Assembly: GCF_011759375.1 (NCBI RefSeq)
Contig: NZ_JAARML010000002.1
Span: forward strand, 372,001 to 436,000
DNA length: 64,000 nucleotides
Direction: 5' to 3'
DNA from: Paraflavitalea devenefica
Lineage (GTDB): Bacteria > Bacteroidota > Bacteroidia > Chitinophagales > Chitinophagaceae
The notes under the pieces were generated by a model. It saw only the letters and a list, made by a program, of their open reading frames with translations. It made no database searches and was not told the origin of the DNA. This document shows, piece after piece, positions 27,712 to 36,611 of this stretch. The position numbers and the translations under genes are program-made. Each line of letters starts with the position of its first letter. The stretch's first letter is position 1.

Positions 27712-27728
27712 TTCAAACTTGTAATTCT

Positions 27729-28886
27729 ATGCCTTACTACCATAAACTGGGGCAGATCCCGCATAAACGTCATACACAGTTCCGCAAACCCGATGGCGGC
27801 CTGTATTCAGAACAATTATTCTCCACGGAGGGGTTTTCCAATGATTACTCCCTGTTGTACCATAACCATCCGCCCACACAGATCATTCATACGGACGAGC
27901 CGGTGAGTGTGGCGCCTGTCATAGCGGAAGAAAAGATGCTGAAACACCGCAGCTTTGAAGGATTCAATATTAAACCGGAAAAGGATTTCCTGCAAAGCCG
28001 TAAACCGGTACTGGTGAATAATGATTGCCATGTGGTGCTGGCAGCGCCAGAGGGAAGCATGGATGCCTATTATTACAAGAATGCCGATGCCGATGAAATG
28101 CTCTTTATTCATGAGGGCAGTGGCGTACTGCGTACCATGTATGGTGAACTGCCCTTCGGCTATGGCGATTACCTGGTAATACCCCGGGGCACGATTTACC
28201 AGATCCATTTTAAGGATACCCATAACCGTTTATTCATCGTAGAATCTTTCAGCCCCATACGTTTTCCCAAGAAATACCTGAGCAAGTATGGACAGTTGCT
28301 GGAGCATTCTCCTTATTGTGAGCGGGACATCCGCGCGCCGCAGAACCTGCCCACTTTTGATGAAAAAGGCGATTTCCTGATCAAGACCAAAAAGAAGGGT
28401 ATGCTGTATGGCATTCATTACGGTCATCATCCATTTGACGTAGTGGGCTGGGACGGTTGCTGTTATCCCTTTGCCTTCAGCATCCATGATTTTGAACCTA
28501 TTACAGGCCGTGTACACCAGCCGCCACCGGTGCACCAGACTTTTGAGGGCAATAATTATGTGGTGTGCTCTTTCTGTCCGCGCCTGTTTGATTACCATCC
28601 CCAGGCCATTCCGGCACCTTATAACCACAGTAATATTGACAGTGATGAACTGTTGTATTATGTAGATGGTGATTTTATGAGCCGTAAGAATGTGACGCGG
28701 GGGATGATCACCCTGCATCCCGGAGGTATACCCCATGGGCCGCATCCTGGTGCGGTGGAGAAAAGCCTGGGCGCCAAGGAGACCAAAGAACTGGCCGTGA
28801 TGGTGGATACTTTCCATCCGCTGCAGTTGACCGTGGAAGCTCTGGGTATCGAAAATCAACATTATACCATGAGTTGGGCAGAGTAA
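27729..28886 (+). CDS. hmgA: Homogentisate 1,2-dioxygenase
   Basis: A 385-residue non-heme iron enzyme that opens the ring of homogentisate to maleylacetoacetate in phenylalanine and tyrosine breakdown. Family features: N-terminal PYYHKLGQIPHKRHTQF, cupin-like FIHEGSGVLRTMYGELPFGYGDYLVIPRGT, and the C-terminal iron-site region LHPGGIPHGPHPG with VDTFHPLQLT. The length is that of the shorter bacterial type. No other catabolic genes are adjacent. The start at 27729 fits. A terminator hairpin follows at 28913. Confidence 0.93.
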   Translation: MPYYHKLGQIPHKRHTQFRKPDGGLYSEQLFSTEGFSNDYSLLYHNHPPTQIIHTDEPVSVAPVIAEEKMLKHRSFEGFNIKPEKDFLQSRKPVLVNNDCHVVLAAPEGSMDAYYYKNADADEMLFIHEGSGVLRTMYGELPFGYGDYLVIPRGTIYQIHFKDTHNRLFIVESFSPIRFPKKYLSKYGQLLEHSPYCERDIRAPQNLPTFDEKGDFLIKTKKKGMLYGIHYGHHPFDVVGWDGCCYPFAFSIHDFEPITGRVHQPPPVHQTFEGNNYVVCSFCPRLFDYHPQAIPAPYNHSNIDSDELLYYVDGDFMSRKNVTRGMITLHPGGIPHGPHPGAVEKSLGAKETKELAVMVDTFHPLQLTVEALGIENQHYTMSWAE

Positions 28887-28912
28887 AAGACGGAATTGCT
28901 TTTTAAATAGTG

Positions 28913-28944
28913 GGTCGTTCGTTGAAGACGGACGGCCTTTTTTT
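28913..28944 (+). terminator. Terminator after hmgA
   Basis: Nine-pair stem GGTCGTTCG / CGGACGGCC (two G-U pairs in RNA), seven-base loop, then a run of seven T. Confidence 0.75.
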
Positions 28945-29127
28945 ACGTGTTTTTGTTGGTGAAAGGTGCTTTTTACGTTAAATTGTATCAAGCTATTCAT
29001 CTACTTTTTCCATGATTGGGAATAAATATTTCAACATGCGTGATTTGATCAAACCCGCTATGGGATTGGGTTTGCCAATCCAAAACAATATAAATCCCCG
29101 TCCCGCCTGCATTTGACCCCTGTTTCC

Positions 29128-29237
29128 TTACTATTGCCTTACTACTCCCTTACTACTGGCTTACTTGTCCCTTACTTCTACTATGGGAGGACTATGGAGC
29201 GTCTATGGGATTACCCGGGGACTACTATGGGACAGCA
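29128..29237. repeat. Ten-unit degenerate repeat with 11-bp period (block A)
   Basis: Ten successive 11-base units. The first five are TTACTATTGCC, TTACTACTCCC, TTACTACTGGC, TTACTTGTCCC and TTACTTCTACT; the next include ATGGGAGGACT, ATGGAGCGTCT, ATGGGATTACC and ATGGGACAGCA. Phase is kept while the unit sequence drifts. As 11 is not a multiple of three, this is not coding. Confidence 0.8.
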
Positions 29238-29427
29238 ATCAGGAATACCCGGTTAAAGTGGGCCGGAGGCCCGGAAATAGGGCTGCGAGGCTACAAGTCC
29301 CCGCAGGACGTTCATTGCCTATGGCTTGTAGTGGCATGGTAGCCGAATGGTACAATAATGGCAGCCATCCTGCCTGAACAGGCTACGGGTATTCCACACA
29401 TATCCCCTGCATACCCCTACTTCTATT

Positions 29428-29482
29428 AGGCCATTCTCAGGCCATTCCCAGGCAACTCTTAGGCAATCCCCAGGCAATTCCT
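29428..29482. repeat. Five-unit degenerate repeat with 11-bp period (block B)
   Basis: AGGCCATTCTC, AGGCCATTCCC, AGGCAACTCTT, AGGCAATCCCC, AGGCAATTCCT, in exact 11-base register. Looser units (ATATCCCCTGC, ATACCCCTACT) precede it from 29400. Confidence 0.8.
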
Positions 29483-29697
29483 CTACCTATTGCCAAGAGG
29501 CTGTAATGCGTTTATAGGGCTGGGTCAGTGAAGGGGGATACCGGTTCATGGTTTTGCAAAAAAGTACAAGCAAATTTGAAACAAATGGGCTCCTGTCCAG
29601 ACAAATGTTAAAACCCCTTCGTAACGGCGGTAATAATAGGCTAAAAGTATTATCTTCCGGCCGCAGGTATGATTTTTAACCCCTATTTCAACTATAT

Positions 29698-30267
29698 ATG
29701 CTGGAGATACTTGAAACCCTGGAACCCCTGTTGAAAATGTTTTGGTTTGTTGCCATTCCGGCAAGTATCATTTTCCTGATCCAAACCATTATGACCTTTG
29801 CCGGAGCGGATGCTTCGGACGGCATTGACGCGGATTTCGACAGTAACCTGCATGGTACTGATGCGCCTTTCCAGCTTTTTTCTTTGCGTAACCTGATTAA
29901 TTTCCTGTTAGGGTTTAGCTGGACTGGTATTTCATTTTACACCACGATCTCCAATCACCTACTCCTGATCATAGTATCATTGGCGGTAGGTATTTTGTTT
30001 GTGTATATTTTCTTCCTGGTCATCAACCAGATACAAAAGTTAGGAGAGGACAACTCTTTCAAATTCTCCAACGCTTTGAATAAAACAGCAGAAGTATATT
30101 TAACCATTCCGGGCAATAAGTCGGGGAAGGGTAAAATTATGATCAGTATAAATGGCTCCATGCGTGAATTGGATGCCATGACTGAAAAAGAGAAAATACC
30201 ATCGGGTTCTGTTGTTAAAGTGGTTAAAGTAGAAAGCGATAATATCTTAATAGTTGAATTAATTTAA
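29698..30267 (+). CDS. NfeD-like membrane protein, flotillin partner
   Basis: A 189-residue protein with transmembrane segments at about 14-34, 63-83 and 90-113, followed by a C-terminal OB-fold-like soluble part (KTAEVYLTIPGNKSGKGKIMI, IPSGSVVKVVKVESDNILIVEL). This is the layout of short NfeD/YuaF-type proteins, which pair with flotillins in membrane microdomains. The next gene 11 bases downstream is a flotillin, which supports this role. No protease domain, so it is the short non-proteolytic form. No strong promoter was found upstream. Confidence 0.82.
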   Translation: MLEILETLEPLLKMFWFVAIPASIIFLIQTIMTFAGADASDGIDADFDSNLHGTDAPFQLFSLRNLINFLLGFSWTGISFYTTISNHLLLIIVSLAVGILFVYIFFLVINQIQKLGEDNSFKFSNALNKTAEVYLTIPGNKSGKGKIMISINGSMRELDAMTEKEKIPSGSVVKVVKVESDNILIVELI

Positions 30268-30278
30268 GCCCCTAGTTT

Positions 30279-31799
30279 ATGTCTCCCATCTTAATTATTG
30301 TAGTAGCAGCAGTAGTCCTTTTTGTGACCATTATGGCCCTGGTATCGAGGTATAAACGATGCCCAAGCGATAAAATCTTAGTGATCTATGGCCGTACCGG
30401 CGGTTCCTCTGCCAAATGTATCCATGGCGGCGGCGCATTTATCTGGCCGGTTATCCAGGATTATGCCTTCCTGGATTTAAAGCCTTTGTCCATTGAAGCC
30501 AATCTGACCAATGCGCTTAGTCGCCAGAATATCAGGGTAGATGTTCCCTGCCGTTTTACCATTGCCATTTCAACCGAGGCCGACAATATGAATACAGCGG
30601 CTGAAAGGCTGCTGGGTTTGTCAGCAGAGCAGATACAGGAACTGGCAAAAGACATCTTATTTGGCCAGTTACGTCTTGTCATTGCCACGATGACTATTGA
30701 GGAGATCAATTCCGACCGGGATAAATTCCTCGAGAACATTTCCAAGAACGTGGACAGCGAGTTAAAGAAGATCGGCTTAAAGCTCATCAACGTGAATGTG
30801 ACCGATATCAAAGATGAATCGGGCTATATTGCCGCCCTCGGTAAGGAGGCAGCCGCCAAAGCGATCAATGAAGCGAAGATCAGCGTAGCAGAGCAGGAGA
30901 AGATCGGTGAAACCGGTAAAGCCCTGGCCGACCGGGAAAAGGATACGCAGATCGCGGAAACGCATAGGGACCGGGATGTTAAAATTGCCATCACGCAGAA
31001 GGATAAGGAGATAAGCATTGCTACGGCCATTAAGGATGAAACCATCGGTAAAGCAGAAGCGCAAAGGGATACCCGGGTAAAAACCGCGGAAGCCAATGCT
31101 ATAGCTATTAAGGGTGAAAACGAGGCAAAAATTTCCATTGCCAACTCAGAAGCCGGCCGGAGGGAGAAAGAGGCGGAAGCTCTGCGCATTGCTATTTCCG
31201 CTGAAAAAGTGCAACAGGCCAAGGCACTGGAAGAATCGTACGTGGCCGAGCAAAAAGCAGAAGTAGCGCGTGCCGAAAGGGAGCGATCTACCCAGATGGC
31301 CAATATTGTGGTGCCGGCAGAGATCGCCAAACAACGCGCCATCATTGAAGCGCAGGCGGCGGCGGAAACCATAAGGGAAAATGCCAAAGGCGAGGCCGAT
31401 GCCATTTTTGCTAAAATGCAGGCCGAAGCGAAAGGCTTGTATGAAATACTTACCAAACAGGCCGAAGGGTATAAGGAAGTGGTGGCTGCCGCCGGCGGCG
31501 ATCCGAATAAAGCCTTCCAGTTATTGCTAATTGAAAAGCTGCCTGAGCTGGTGCGTACCCAGGTGGAAGCTGTTAAGAATATCAAGATTGATAAGATCAC
31601 CGTATGGGATTCCGGCAACGGCAATGGCGAAAATGGTAATTCCTCCACGGCCAATTTTGTTTCGGGCATGATGAAGACAGTTCCCCCGCTTAATGACCTG
31701 TTCAATATGGCCGGACTTAACCTGCCCTCTTACTTAAAAGGAGGTGATCAGCCTCAACAGCCTTCTGTTGGAAGCGGGGATAGTGGTAAGGTGGATTAG
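30279..31799 (+). CDS. floT: Flotillin family protein
   Basis: A 506-residue SPFH/band 7 protein. N-terminal membrane helix (SPILIIVVAAVVLFVTIMALV), then the SPFH domain (about 30-190: KILVIYGRTGG, GGGAFIWPVIQDYAFLDLKP, INVNVTDIKDESGYIAALG), then a long Ala/Glu/Lys-rich coiled coil (200-390) typical of flotillins, with a disordered Gly/Asn-rich end. Flotillins oligomerise at the inner membrane and organise functional microdomains. It follows the NfeD-like gene by 11 bases, the usual operon pair. A second SPFH protein is encoded at 61493. Confidence 0.9.
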   Translation: MSPILIIVVAAVVLFVTIMALVSRYKRCPSDKILVIYGRTGGSSAKCIHGGGAFIWPVIQDYAFLDLKPLSIEANLTNALSRQNIRVDVPCRFTIAISTEADNMNTAAERLLGLSAEQIQELAKDILFGQLRLVIATMTIEEINSDRDKFLENISKNVDSELKKIGLKLINVNVTDIKDESGYIAALGKEAAAKAINEAKISVAEQEKIGETGKALADREKDTQIAETHRDRDVKIAITQKDKEISIATAIKDETIGKAEAQRDTRVKTAEANAIAIKGENEAKISIANSEAGRREKEAEALRIAISAEKVQQAKALEESYVAEQKAEVARAERERSTQMANIVVPAEIAKQRAIIEAQAAAETIRENAKGEADAIFAKMQAEAKGLYEILTKQAEGYKEVVAAAGGDPNKAFQLLLIEKLPELVRTQVEAVKNIKIDKITVWDSGNGNGENGNSSTANFVSGMMKTVPPLNDLFNMAGLNLPSYLKGGDQPQQPSVGSGDSGKVD

Positions 31800-31922
31800 T
31801 TACCTACCAGTATGCCACCATCCGGGACAAAGTTGCACTGTTCCACTTATTGCCTATTATCAGGAATAAGGGGTTGATAATGATCTGCTTAAGGACAGTC
31901 TAAAAAAATCCCCTAAAAACAC

Positions 31923-31953
31923 TTGCTAGATAGACCATTGGGTTATACCTTTG
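31923..31953 (+). promoter_or_regulatory. Promoter of the efflux-operon TetR gene
   Basis: TTG (31923-31925), 20-base spacer, TACCTTTG (31946-31953): a near-ideal Bacteroidota promoter. It abuts the palindrome at 31954. Confidence 0.7.
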
Positions 31954-31973
31954 GTTTAACTATTTGGTTAAAC
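31954..31973. promoter_or_regulatory. Probable TetR operator
   Basis: Perfect palindrome GTTTAAC-TATTTG-GTTAAAC placed directly after the -7 box and three bases before the TetR ATG. A repressor bound here would block initiation. Related GGTTAAA half-sites occur twice at the start of the tolC-like gene (about 32623-32643). Confidence 0.6.
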
Positions 31974-31976
31974 TGT

Positions 31977-32594
31977 ATGGTTGAAGAGACAAATAAGGAC
32001 CAAAGTACGGAGCAAAAGATACTGGCGGCGGCCAAAGCGGTGTTCATGGAACAGGGAATGGCAGGCGCCCGGATGCAGGATATTGCCGACAGGGCCGGGA
32101 TCAATAAGGCCCTTTTGCACTACTACTTCCGCAGCAAAGACAAGCTGTTTGAAATGATATTCCAGGAGGCGGTCATGAAATTCCTGCCCCGGGTTAATAT
32201 GCTGTTTGAAGCCGATGTGCCCCTTTTTGATAAGATAAAAGGGTTTGTAGATAGTTATATCACCATGATGATGGACAATCCCTTCCTTCCGCTCTTTGTG
32301 CTGAATGAGGTACATAAGTCGCCCGAAGATTTTATTATGAAAATATGGGGTGGCAGAACGCCTCCGATCATGGAGTTTGCCGCCCAGGTAGAACGTGAGA
32401 TAGGACTGGGGCATATCAGGCCCATCAAGCCCGTTCAACTGATGCTGAATATGGTTTCCATGTGCATATTCCCTTTTGTTGGGCGACCAATTATTAAAGG
32501 AATATTTAAAATAGAGCATGATCAGTTCATGCAGTTGATGGAAGAACGGAAGACCCTGGTGGCCGACTTCGTTATTAATTCAATAAGGCTATAA
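31977..32594 (+). CDS. TetR family repressor of the ABC efflux operon
   Basis: A 205-residue regulator. The helix-turn-helix is in residues 12-58: TEQKILAAAKAVFMEQGMAGARMQDIA then AGINKALLHYYFRSKDKLF. The rest is a helical ligand-binding domain of typical length. The start at 31977 was chosen because the extra 18 upstream codons overlap the promoter and operator. It heads the operon with TolC, HlyD, ATPase and permease genes, which it probably represses; the palindrome next to its promoter suggests autoregulation. The inducer is unknown. Confidence 0.88.
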   Translation: MVEETNKDQSTEQKILAAAKAVFMEQGMAGARMQDIADRAGINKALLHYYFRSKDKLFEMIFQEAVMKFLPRVNMLFEADVPLFDKIKGFVDSYITMMMDNPFLPLFVLNEVHKSPEDFIMKIWGGRTPPIMEFAAQVEREIGLGHIRPIKPVQLMLNMVSMCIFPFVGRPIIKGIFKIEHDQFMQLMEERKTLVADFVINSIRL

Positions 32595-32603
32595 AATTTT
32601 TTT

Positions 32604-33905
32604 ATGCAGACGTTGACCAAATGGTTAAATAAGGTGGTTAAACATTGGAAAACAGCAGCCCTGCTGCTGTGCACAACAGCCGCGCTGGGGCAGGATAGTA
32701 CCCGGCTCACCCTGGAGCAGGCTTATGAACTTGCCCGGCAAAATTATCCGCTCATTAAGCAGAAAGGACTGGTAAAGCAAACGGCCACACTTACGATTGA
32801 TAACCTCAACAAAAGCTTTTTACCGCAGGTTACCGTGTCGGGCCAGGCTACTTACCAGTCGGATGTGACCAGCGTGCCGATTAAGATCCCCGGTATGGAT
32901 ATCCCGGTCCCTTCCAAAGATCAGTACCGCATACAGGCAGAGGCTACCCAACTCTTGTATGATGGCGGCACTATTAAGGCGCAAAAGAATGTACAGGAGG
33001 TAAATGCACTGGTAGAAGAGCAGCGTGCCGAAGTAGATCTGTATAAAGTGAAGGAACGCATCAACCAGTTCTACCTCGGCATTTTATTGCTGGATGAACA
33101 GTTGAAGCAAACCGAACTGGTGAAGAAAGATATACAGTTAGGCATTAAAAGAGTAACAGCGCAGGTGAATAATGGTACTGCTTTCCGCTCCAATCAACTG
33201 GTATTGGAAGCTGAACTGCTGAAGGCAGAACAACGTACCATTGAACTGAAAACTACCCGTAAGGGATGGCTGGATGTATTGTCGCTGTTCCTGAACCAGC
33301 CACTGCCGGAAAATACCGCTCTTGAAACACCCACCGTGCGTACTTATATTATGGCGCCGGGCATTAACCGTCCAGAACTCAGGTTATTCTCCTACCAGGA
33401 CAGTTTATTCAAAACGCAGAACCAGTTGGTAAGTGCAAAGAACCGGCCGCGTACCAGCCTGTTTGTACAAGGTGGTTACAGCAGGCCGGGGCTCAATATG
33501 CTGAAGAACGACTTTGACTGGTTTTATATCGGCGGCATACGCCTCAACTGGTCGCTGGGCAATTTATACACTACCAAAAAAGAACGGCAACTACTGGCCG
33601 TGAATCAGCGGATGGTGGATGTACAGAAGGACCTGTTCCTGCTCAATACGAATACACAACTGAAGCAGCAGGAATCAGAACTGAATAAACTACAGCAACT
33701 GATTGCCACGGATGAGCAGATCATTGATATCCGTGCCAAAGTAAAGGAGTCGGCGAATGCACAACTGGAAAATGGCGTGATCACGGCGAATGATTACCTG
33801 CGGGAAGTAAATGCAGAAGACCAGGCAAGGCTTGCGCTCATAGCCCACCGCTTACAGTGGCTGCAGGCGCAGATCAATCACGAAACCATATCGGGTAATC
33901 AATAA
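32604..33905 (+). CDS. TolC family outer-membrane efflux protein
   Basis: A 433-residue protein with an N-terminal signal sequence (KTAALLLCTTAALGQ) and two outer-membrane-efflux (OEP) repeats (RLTLEQAYELARQNYPLI at about 32; second repeat from about 230 with NRPELRLFSYQDSLF and GGIRLNWSLGNLY). Forms the trimeric channel through the outer membrane. It lies 9 bases after TetR and 34 bases before the HlyD-like gene, so it is the outer component of this exporter. The start at 32604 puts the signal peptide about 15 residues in, with a basic n-region. Length is usual. Confidence 0.9.
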   Translation: MQTLTKWLNKVVKHWKTAALLLCTTAALGQDSTRLTLEQAYELARQNYPLIKQKGLVKQTATLTIDNLNKSFLPQVTVSGQATYQSDVTSVPIKIPGMDIPVPSKDQYRIQAEATQLLYDGGTIKAQKNVQEVNALVEEQRAEVDLYKVKERINQFYLGILLLDEQLKQTELVKKDIQLGIKRVTAQVNNGTAFRSNQLVLEAELLKAEQRTIELKTTRKGWLDVLSLFLNQPLPENTALETPTVRTYIMAPGINRPELRLFSYQDSLFKTQNQLVSAKNRPRTSLFVQGGYSRPGLNMLKNDFDWFYIGGIRLNWSLGNLYTTKKERQLLAVNQRMVDVQKDLFLLNTNTQLKQQESELNKLQQLIATDEQIIDIRAKVKESANAQLENGVITANDYLREVNAEDQARLALIAHRLQWLQAQINHETISGNQ

Positions 33906-33939
33906 ACTGAAAACAAGCAACAGGAATAAATATAGTATT

Positions 33940-34875
33940 ATGAAAAAGATCATTACAGGGGTAATCATCATAGCCACTTTCCTCACTGCCTGCAATGGCA
34001 ATAAAGTTACGTACGATGCATCGGGCACTTTTGAAGTGGATGAAGTGATCGTATCAGCAGAACTGACAGGCAAGCTATTGTCTTTCGATGTACGGGAGGG
34101 AGATTCTATTCCCAAAGACAAAGTGGTAGGTACCATTGATGCCGAAAACCTGTCCTTACAGAAAGACCAGGTGCAGGCCAGCATTGAAGCCCTGAAAGAA
34201 AAGACTTCCGACCTGGCCCCGCAGGTGAGGTTATTACAGGATCAGTTGACCGTACAACAATCACAACTGGACAGGCTGCTGCGCGAAAAGCAACGTACCG
34301 AAAACCTGTTGAAACAGGATGCGGCCACCGGCAAGCAACTGGACGATCTGAATGCAGAGATAGATGTGGTGAAGAAGCAGATGGGTGTCACCCAACAACA
34401 GATCAATGTACAGCGCAGTAATGTAGGTACCCAGAACCGCAGCATCCTCAGTGAAGGCAAGCCGCTGGAAAAGAGAGTGGCGCAACTGGATGATCAGTTA
34501 AAGCGTGCTGATATTACCAATCCCATCGGTGGTACGGTGATCACCAAGTATGCAGAAGCGGGCGAGATGACATCTGCCGGCAAGGCATTGTATAAGATTG
34601 CCGACCTCTCTACGATGACCCTGCGGGCCTATATAACCGGTACCCAATTGTCGCAGGTAAAACTGAACCAGCCGGTAAAGGTATTGATTGATAATGGCGC
34701 AGACGCCTACCGTGAATATCCCGGCGTGATCACCTGGATATCTGATAAAGCAGAGTTCACGCCCAAAACGATACAAACCAAAGAAGAGCGCGCCAACCTG
34801 GTATATGCCACGAAGGTGCGGGTAAAGAATGATGGGTTTATTAAGATCGGGATGTATGGAGAAGTGAAATTGTGA
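33940..34875 (+). CDS. HlyD/YbhG-like membrane fusion lipoprotein
   Basis: A 311-residue periplasmic adaptor with lipoprotein signal (IIIATFLTAC, lipid on Cys18). Biotinyl-lipoyl-like halves at about 25-65 (GTFEVDEVIVSAELTGKL) and 185-220 (ITNPIGGTVITKYAEAGEM), linked by a coiled coil (65-175). It connects the inner-membrane ABC transporter to the TolC-like channel. Equivalent to E. coli YbhG in order and length. Lies between tolC and the two ATPase genes. Confidence 0.88.
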   Translation: MKKIITGVIIIATFLTACNGNKVTYDASGTFEVDEVIVSAELTGKLLSFDVREGDSIPKDKVVGTIDAENLSLQKDQVQASIEALKEKTSDLAPQVRLLQDQLTVQQSQLDRLLREKQRTENLLKQDAATGKQLDDLNAEIDVVKKQMGVTQQQINVQRSNVGTQNRSILSEGKPLEKRVAQLDDQLKRADITNPIGGTVITKYAEAGEMTSAGKALYKIADLSTMTLRAYITGTQLSQVKLNQPVKVLIDNGADAYREYPGVITWISDKAEFTPKTIQTKEERANLVYATKVRVKNDGFIKIGMYGEVKL

Positions 34876-34926
34876 GTAGTGAATCGAATACAGGGAATAA
34901 TCAATAATGAATAATCAGTAATTAAT

Positions 34927-35844
34927 ATGCCTTCAGTAGTAGCTGAAAATATTATCAAGAAGTACGGCAAGAAGAAAGATGTGGTGGAAGCCCTGCATGG
35001 TATTTCTTTCGAAGCGGAGCAGGGGGAGCTGTTCGGCATCATCGGACCGGATGGGGCCGGTAAAACCTCCCTGTTCCGTATCCTTACTACGTTATTGCTG
35101 CCCGATGGGGGCCGCGCTTCGGTAGATGGGCTGGATGTGGTGAAGGATTTTAAAGCCATCCGCAACAGGGTGGGGTATATGCCCGGCCGTTTTTCCCTGT
35201 ACCAGGACCTCACCGTAGCGGAGAATATGGAATTCTTTGCCACCATTTTTAATACTTCCATAGCAGCCAATTATGACCTCGTGAAGGACATCTATTCACA
35301 GATAGAGCCTTTTAGGGACAGGCGGGCCGGTAAGTTATCAGGAGGTATGAAGCAAAAGCTGGCCCTGAGCTGTGCGCTCATTCATCGTCCTTCTGTGTTG
35401 TTCCTGGATGAACCTACGACGGGTGTGGACGCTGTATCCCGTAAAGAGTTTTGGGAGATGCTGCGCAAGCTGAAACAACAAGGCATCACCATCCTGGTCT
35501 CTACGCCCTATATGGATGAAGCAAGCCTTTGTGACCGCGTAGCGCTGATACAGAATGGGAAATTATTATCGGTCAATAGTCCGGCTGGTGTACGGGCTGC
35601 CTTTGGTAAACCCCTGCTGGCAGTGAGGGCTACGAAAATGCTATCCCTGCTGAATGACCTGAAGCAATCCGGCGCTGTGGCAGATGCTTATCCCTTTGGA
35701 GAGTATCATCATGCTGTGATGCGCGGCAGTTATGATACGGAGCAATTGCGTCATTACCTGCAACAAAAGGGACATGAACAGGTAGAGATACAGGCGATAG
35801 AGCCGGATATAGAAGATTGTTTTATGGACCTGATGAAAAACTAA
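34927..35844 (+). CDS. ABC transporter ATPase, first half (YbhF N-like)
   Basis: A 305-residue ATPase. Walker A is GPDGAGKTS, the signature LSGGMKQKLALS and Walker B VLFLDEPTTGVD are intact. The H-loop position reads VSTPYMDEA, with Pro where His is expected. E. coli YbhF has two ATPase domains in one polypeptide; here they are split. The C-terminal ~80 residues form an extra domain usual for drug-export ATPases. Next ATPase begins six bases downstream. Confidence 0.92.
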   Translation: MPSVVAENIIKKYGKKKDVVEALHGISFEAEQGELFGIIGPDGAGKTSLFRILTTLLLPDGGRASVDGLDVVKDFKAIRNRVGYMPGRFSLYQDLTVAENMEFFATIFNTSIAANYDLVKDIYSQIEPFRDRRAGKLSGGMKQKLALSCALIHRPSVLFLDEPTTGVDAVSRKEFWEMLRKLKQQGITILVSTPYMDEASLCDRVALIQNGKLLSVNSPAGVRAAFGKPLLAVRATKMLSLLNDLKQSGAVADAYPFGEYHHAVMRGSYDTEQLRHYLQQKGHEQVEIQAIEPDIEDCFMDLMKN

Positions 35845-35850
35845 TGCAAC

Positions 35851-36597
35851 ATGAATGAACAAATAGCCATAAAAGCGGATCACCTTACCAAACGTTTCGG
35901 CGACTTCACGGCCGTAGACGGGATCTCCTTTGAAGTGCAGAAGGGGGAGATATTCGGGTTCCTGGGCGCCAATGGCGCCGGCAAAACCACTGCCATGCGT
36001 ATGCTGTGCGGACTTTCTATTCCTACCGGCGGTAAGGCTACGGTGGCCGGTTACGATGTATACAAACAAACAGAACAGATCAAGCGGAGCATCGGGTATA
36101 TGAGCCAGAAGTTTTCCCTGTATGAAGACCTGACGGTGAAAGAGAATATCCGCTTTTATGCCGGCATCTATGGCAAGAGCGACGCTTTTATCAAGGAAAA
36201 AACAGCTTACCTGCTGCAGGAACTGCACATGGAAGGCGAGGCCAATAAGCTGGTGGGCTCCCTGCCCCTGGGATGGAAGCAGAAGCTGGCTTTCTCTGTA
36301 GCCATTTTCCATGAGCCGGAGATCGTATTCCTGGATGAGCCTACCGGCGGGGTAGACCCTGTGACCAGGCGTGAGTTCTGGAATATGATCTACAATGCAG
36401 CGGCCAAAGGCATCACCATTTTTGTGACCACCCACTATATGGATGAGGCAGAGTATTGTAACCGGGTATCTATCATGGTGGATGGACGCATTGATGCACT
36501 CGATACACCTACCCAACTGAAAAAGACATTGCAGGCGGCTTCCATGGATGAAGTGTTTTTAAAGCTGGCCCGGAAAGCAAAGCGTAATGCAGATTAA
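35851..36597 (+). CDS. ABC transporter ATPase, second half (YbhF C-like)
   Basis: A 248-residue ATPase. Walker A GANGAGKTT and Walker B IVFLDEPTGGVD are normal and the H-loop His is present (VTTHYMDEA). The signature is degenerate, SLPLGWKQKLAFS in place of LSGG, as I recall for the second half of YbhF. The two ATPases thus look complementary: one has a good signature and no H-loop His, the other the reverse, so they probably work as a heterodimer with one competent site. Overlaps none; 14 bases before the first permease. Confidence 0.92.
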   Translation: MNEQIAIKADHLTKRFGDFTAVDGISFEVQKGEIFGFLGANGAGKTTAMRMLCGLSIPTGGKATVAGYDVYKQTEQIKRSIGYMSQKFSLYEDLTVKENIRFYAGIYGKSDAFIKEKTAYLLQELHMEGEANKLVGSLPLGWKQKLAFSVAIFHEPEIVFLDEPTGGVDPVTRREFWNMIYNAAAKGITIFVTTHYMDEAEYCNRVSIMVDGRIDALDTPTQLKKTLQAASMDEVFLKLARKAKRNAD

Positions 36598-36611
36598 AAG
36601 TATTTACTGAT

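Larger units (their letters stand above)
27415..27728. other. Intergenic region with a possible 31-codon orphan and a GAGCTACGAGC-type repeat
   Basis: This 314-base gap contains a TATCTTTA box at 27472-27479, an ATG at 27496 and a 31-codon reading frame to 27591 encoding a basic aromatic peptide (HRNFTYWIDKRRWKYYFL). From about 27580 to 27660 the DNA becomes a low-complexity repeat built from GAGCTACGAGC-like and GCTCGCAGC-like words in both orientations. A perfect hairpin ATCCCGC-AAA-GCGGGAT (27695-27711) lies 17 bases before hmgA. Confidence 0.55.
28887..29697. other. 811-base gene-free region with 11-bp phased repeats
   Basis: Only a spurious 70-codon frame is present. The region contains the hmgA terminator, then two blocks of degenerate repeats with an exact 11-base period (29128-29237 and 29428-29482), separated by ordinary sequence. 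No RNA gene was recognised. The final ~150 bases lead to the NfeD-like gene; no consensus promoter was found there. Confidence 0.7.

Noticed and set aside
29165..29377. 70-codon frame starting in the 11-bp repeats
   Set aside because: The frame is a by-product of the periodic repeat, and 11-base units shift register relative to codons; no domain or promoter support.
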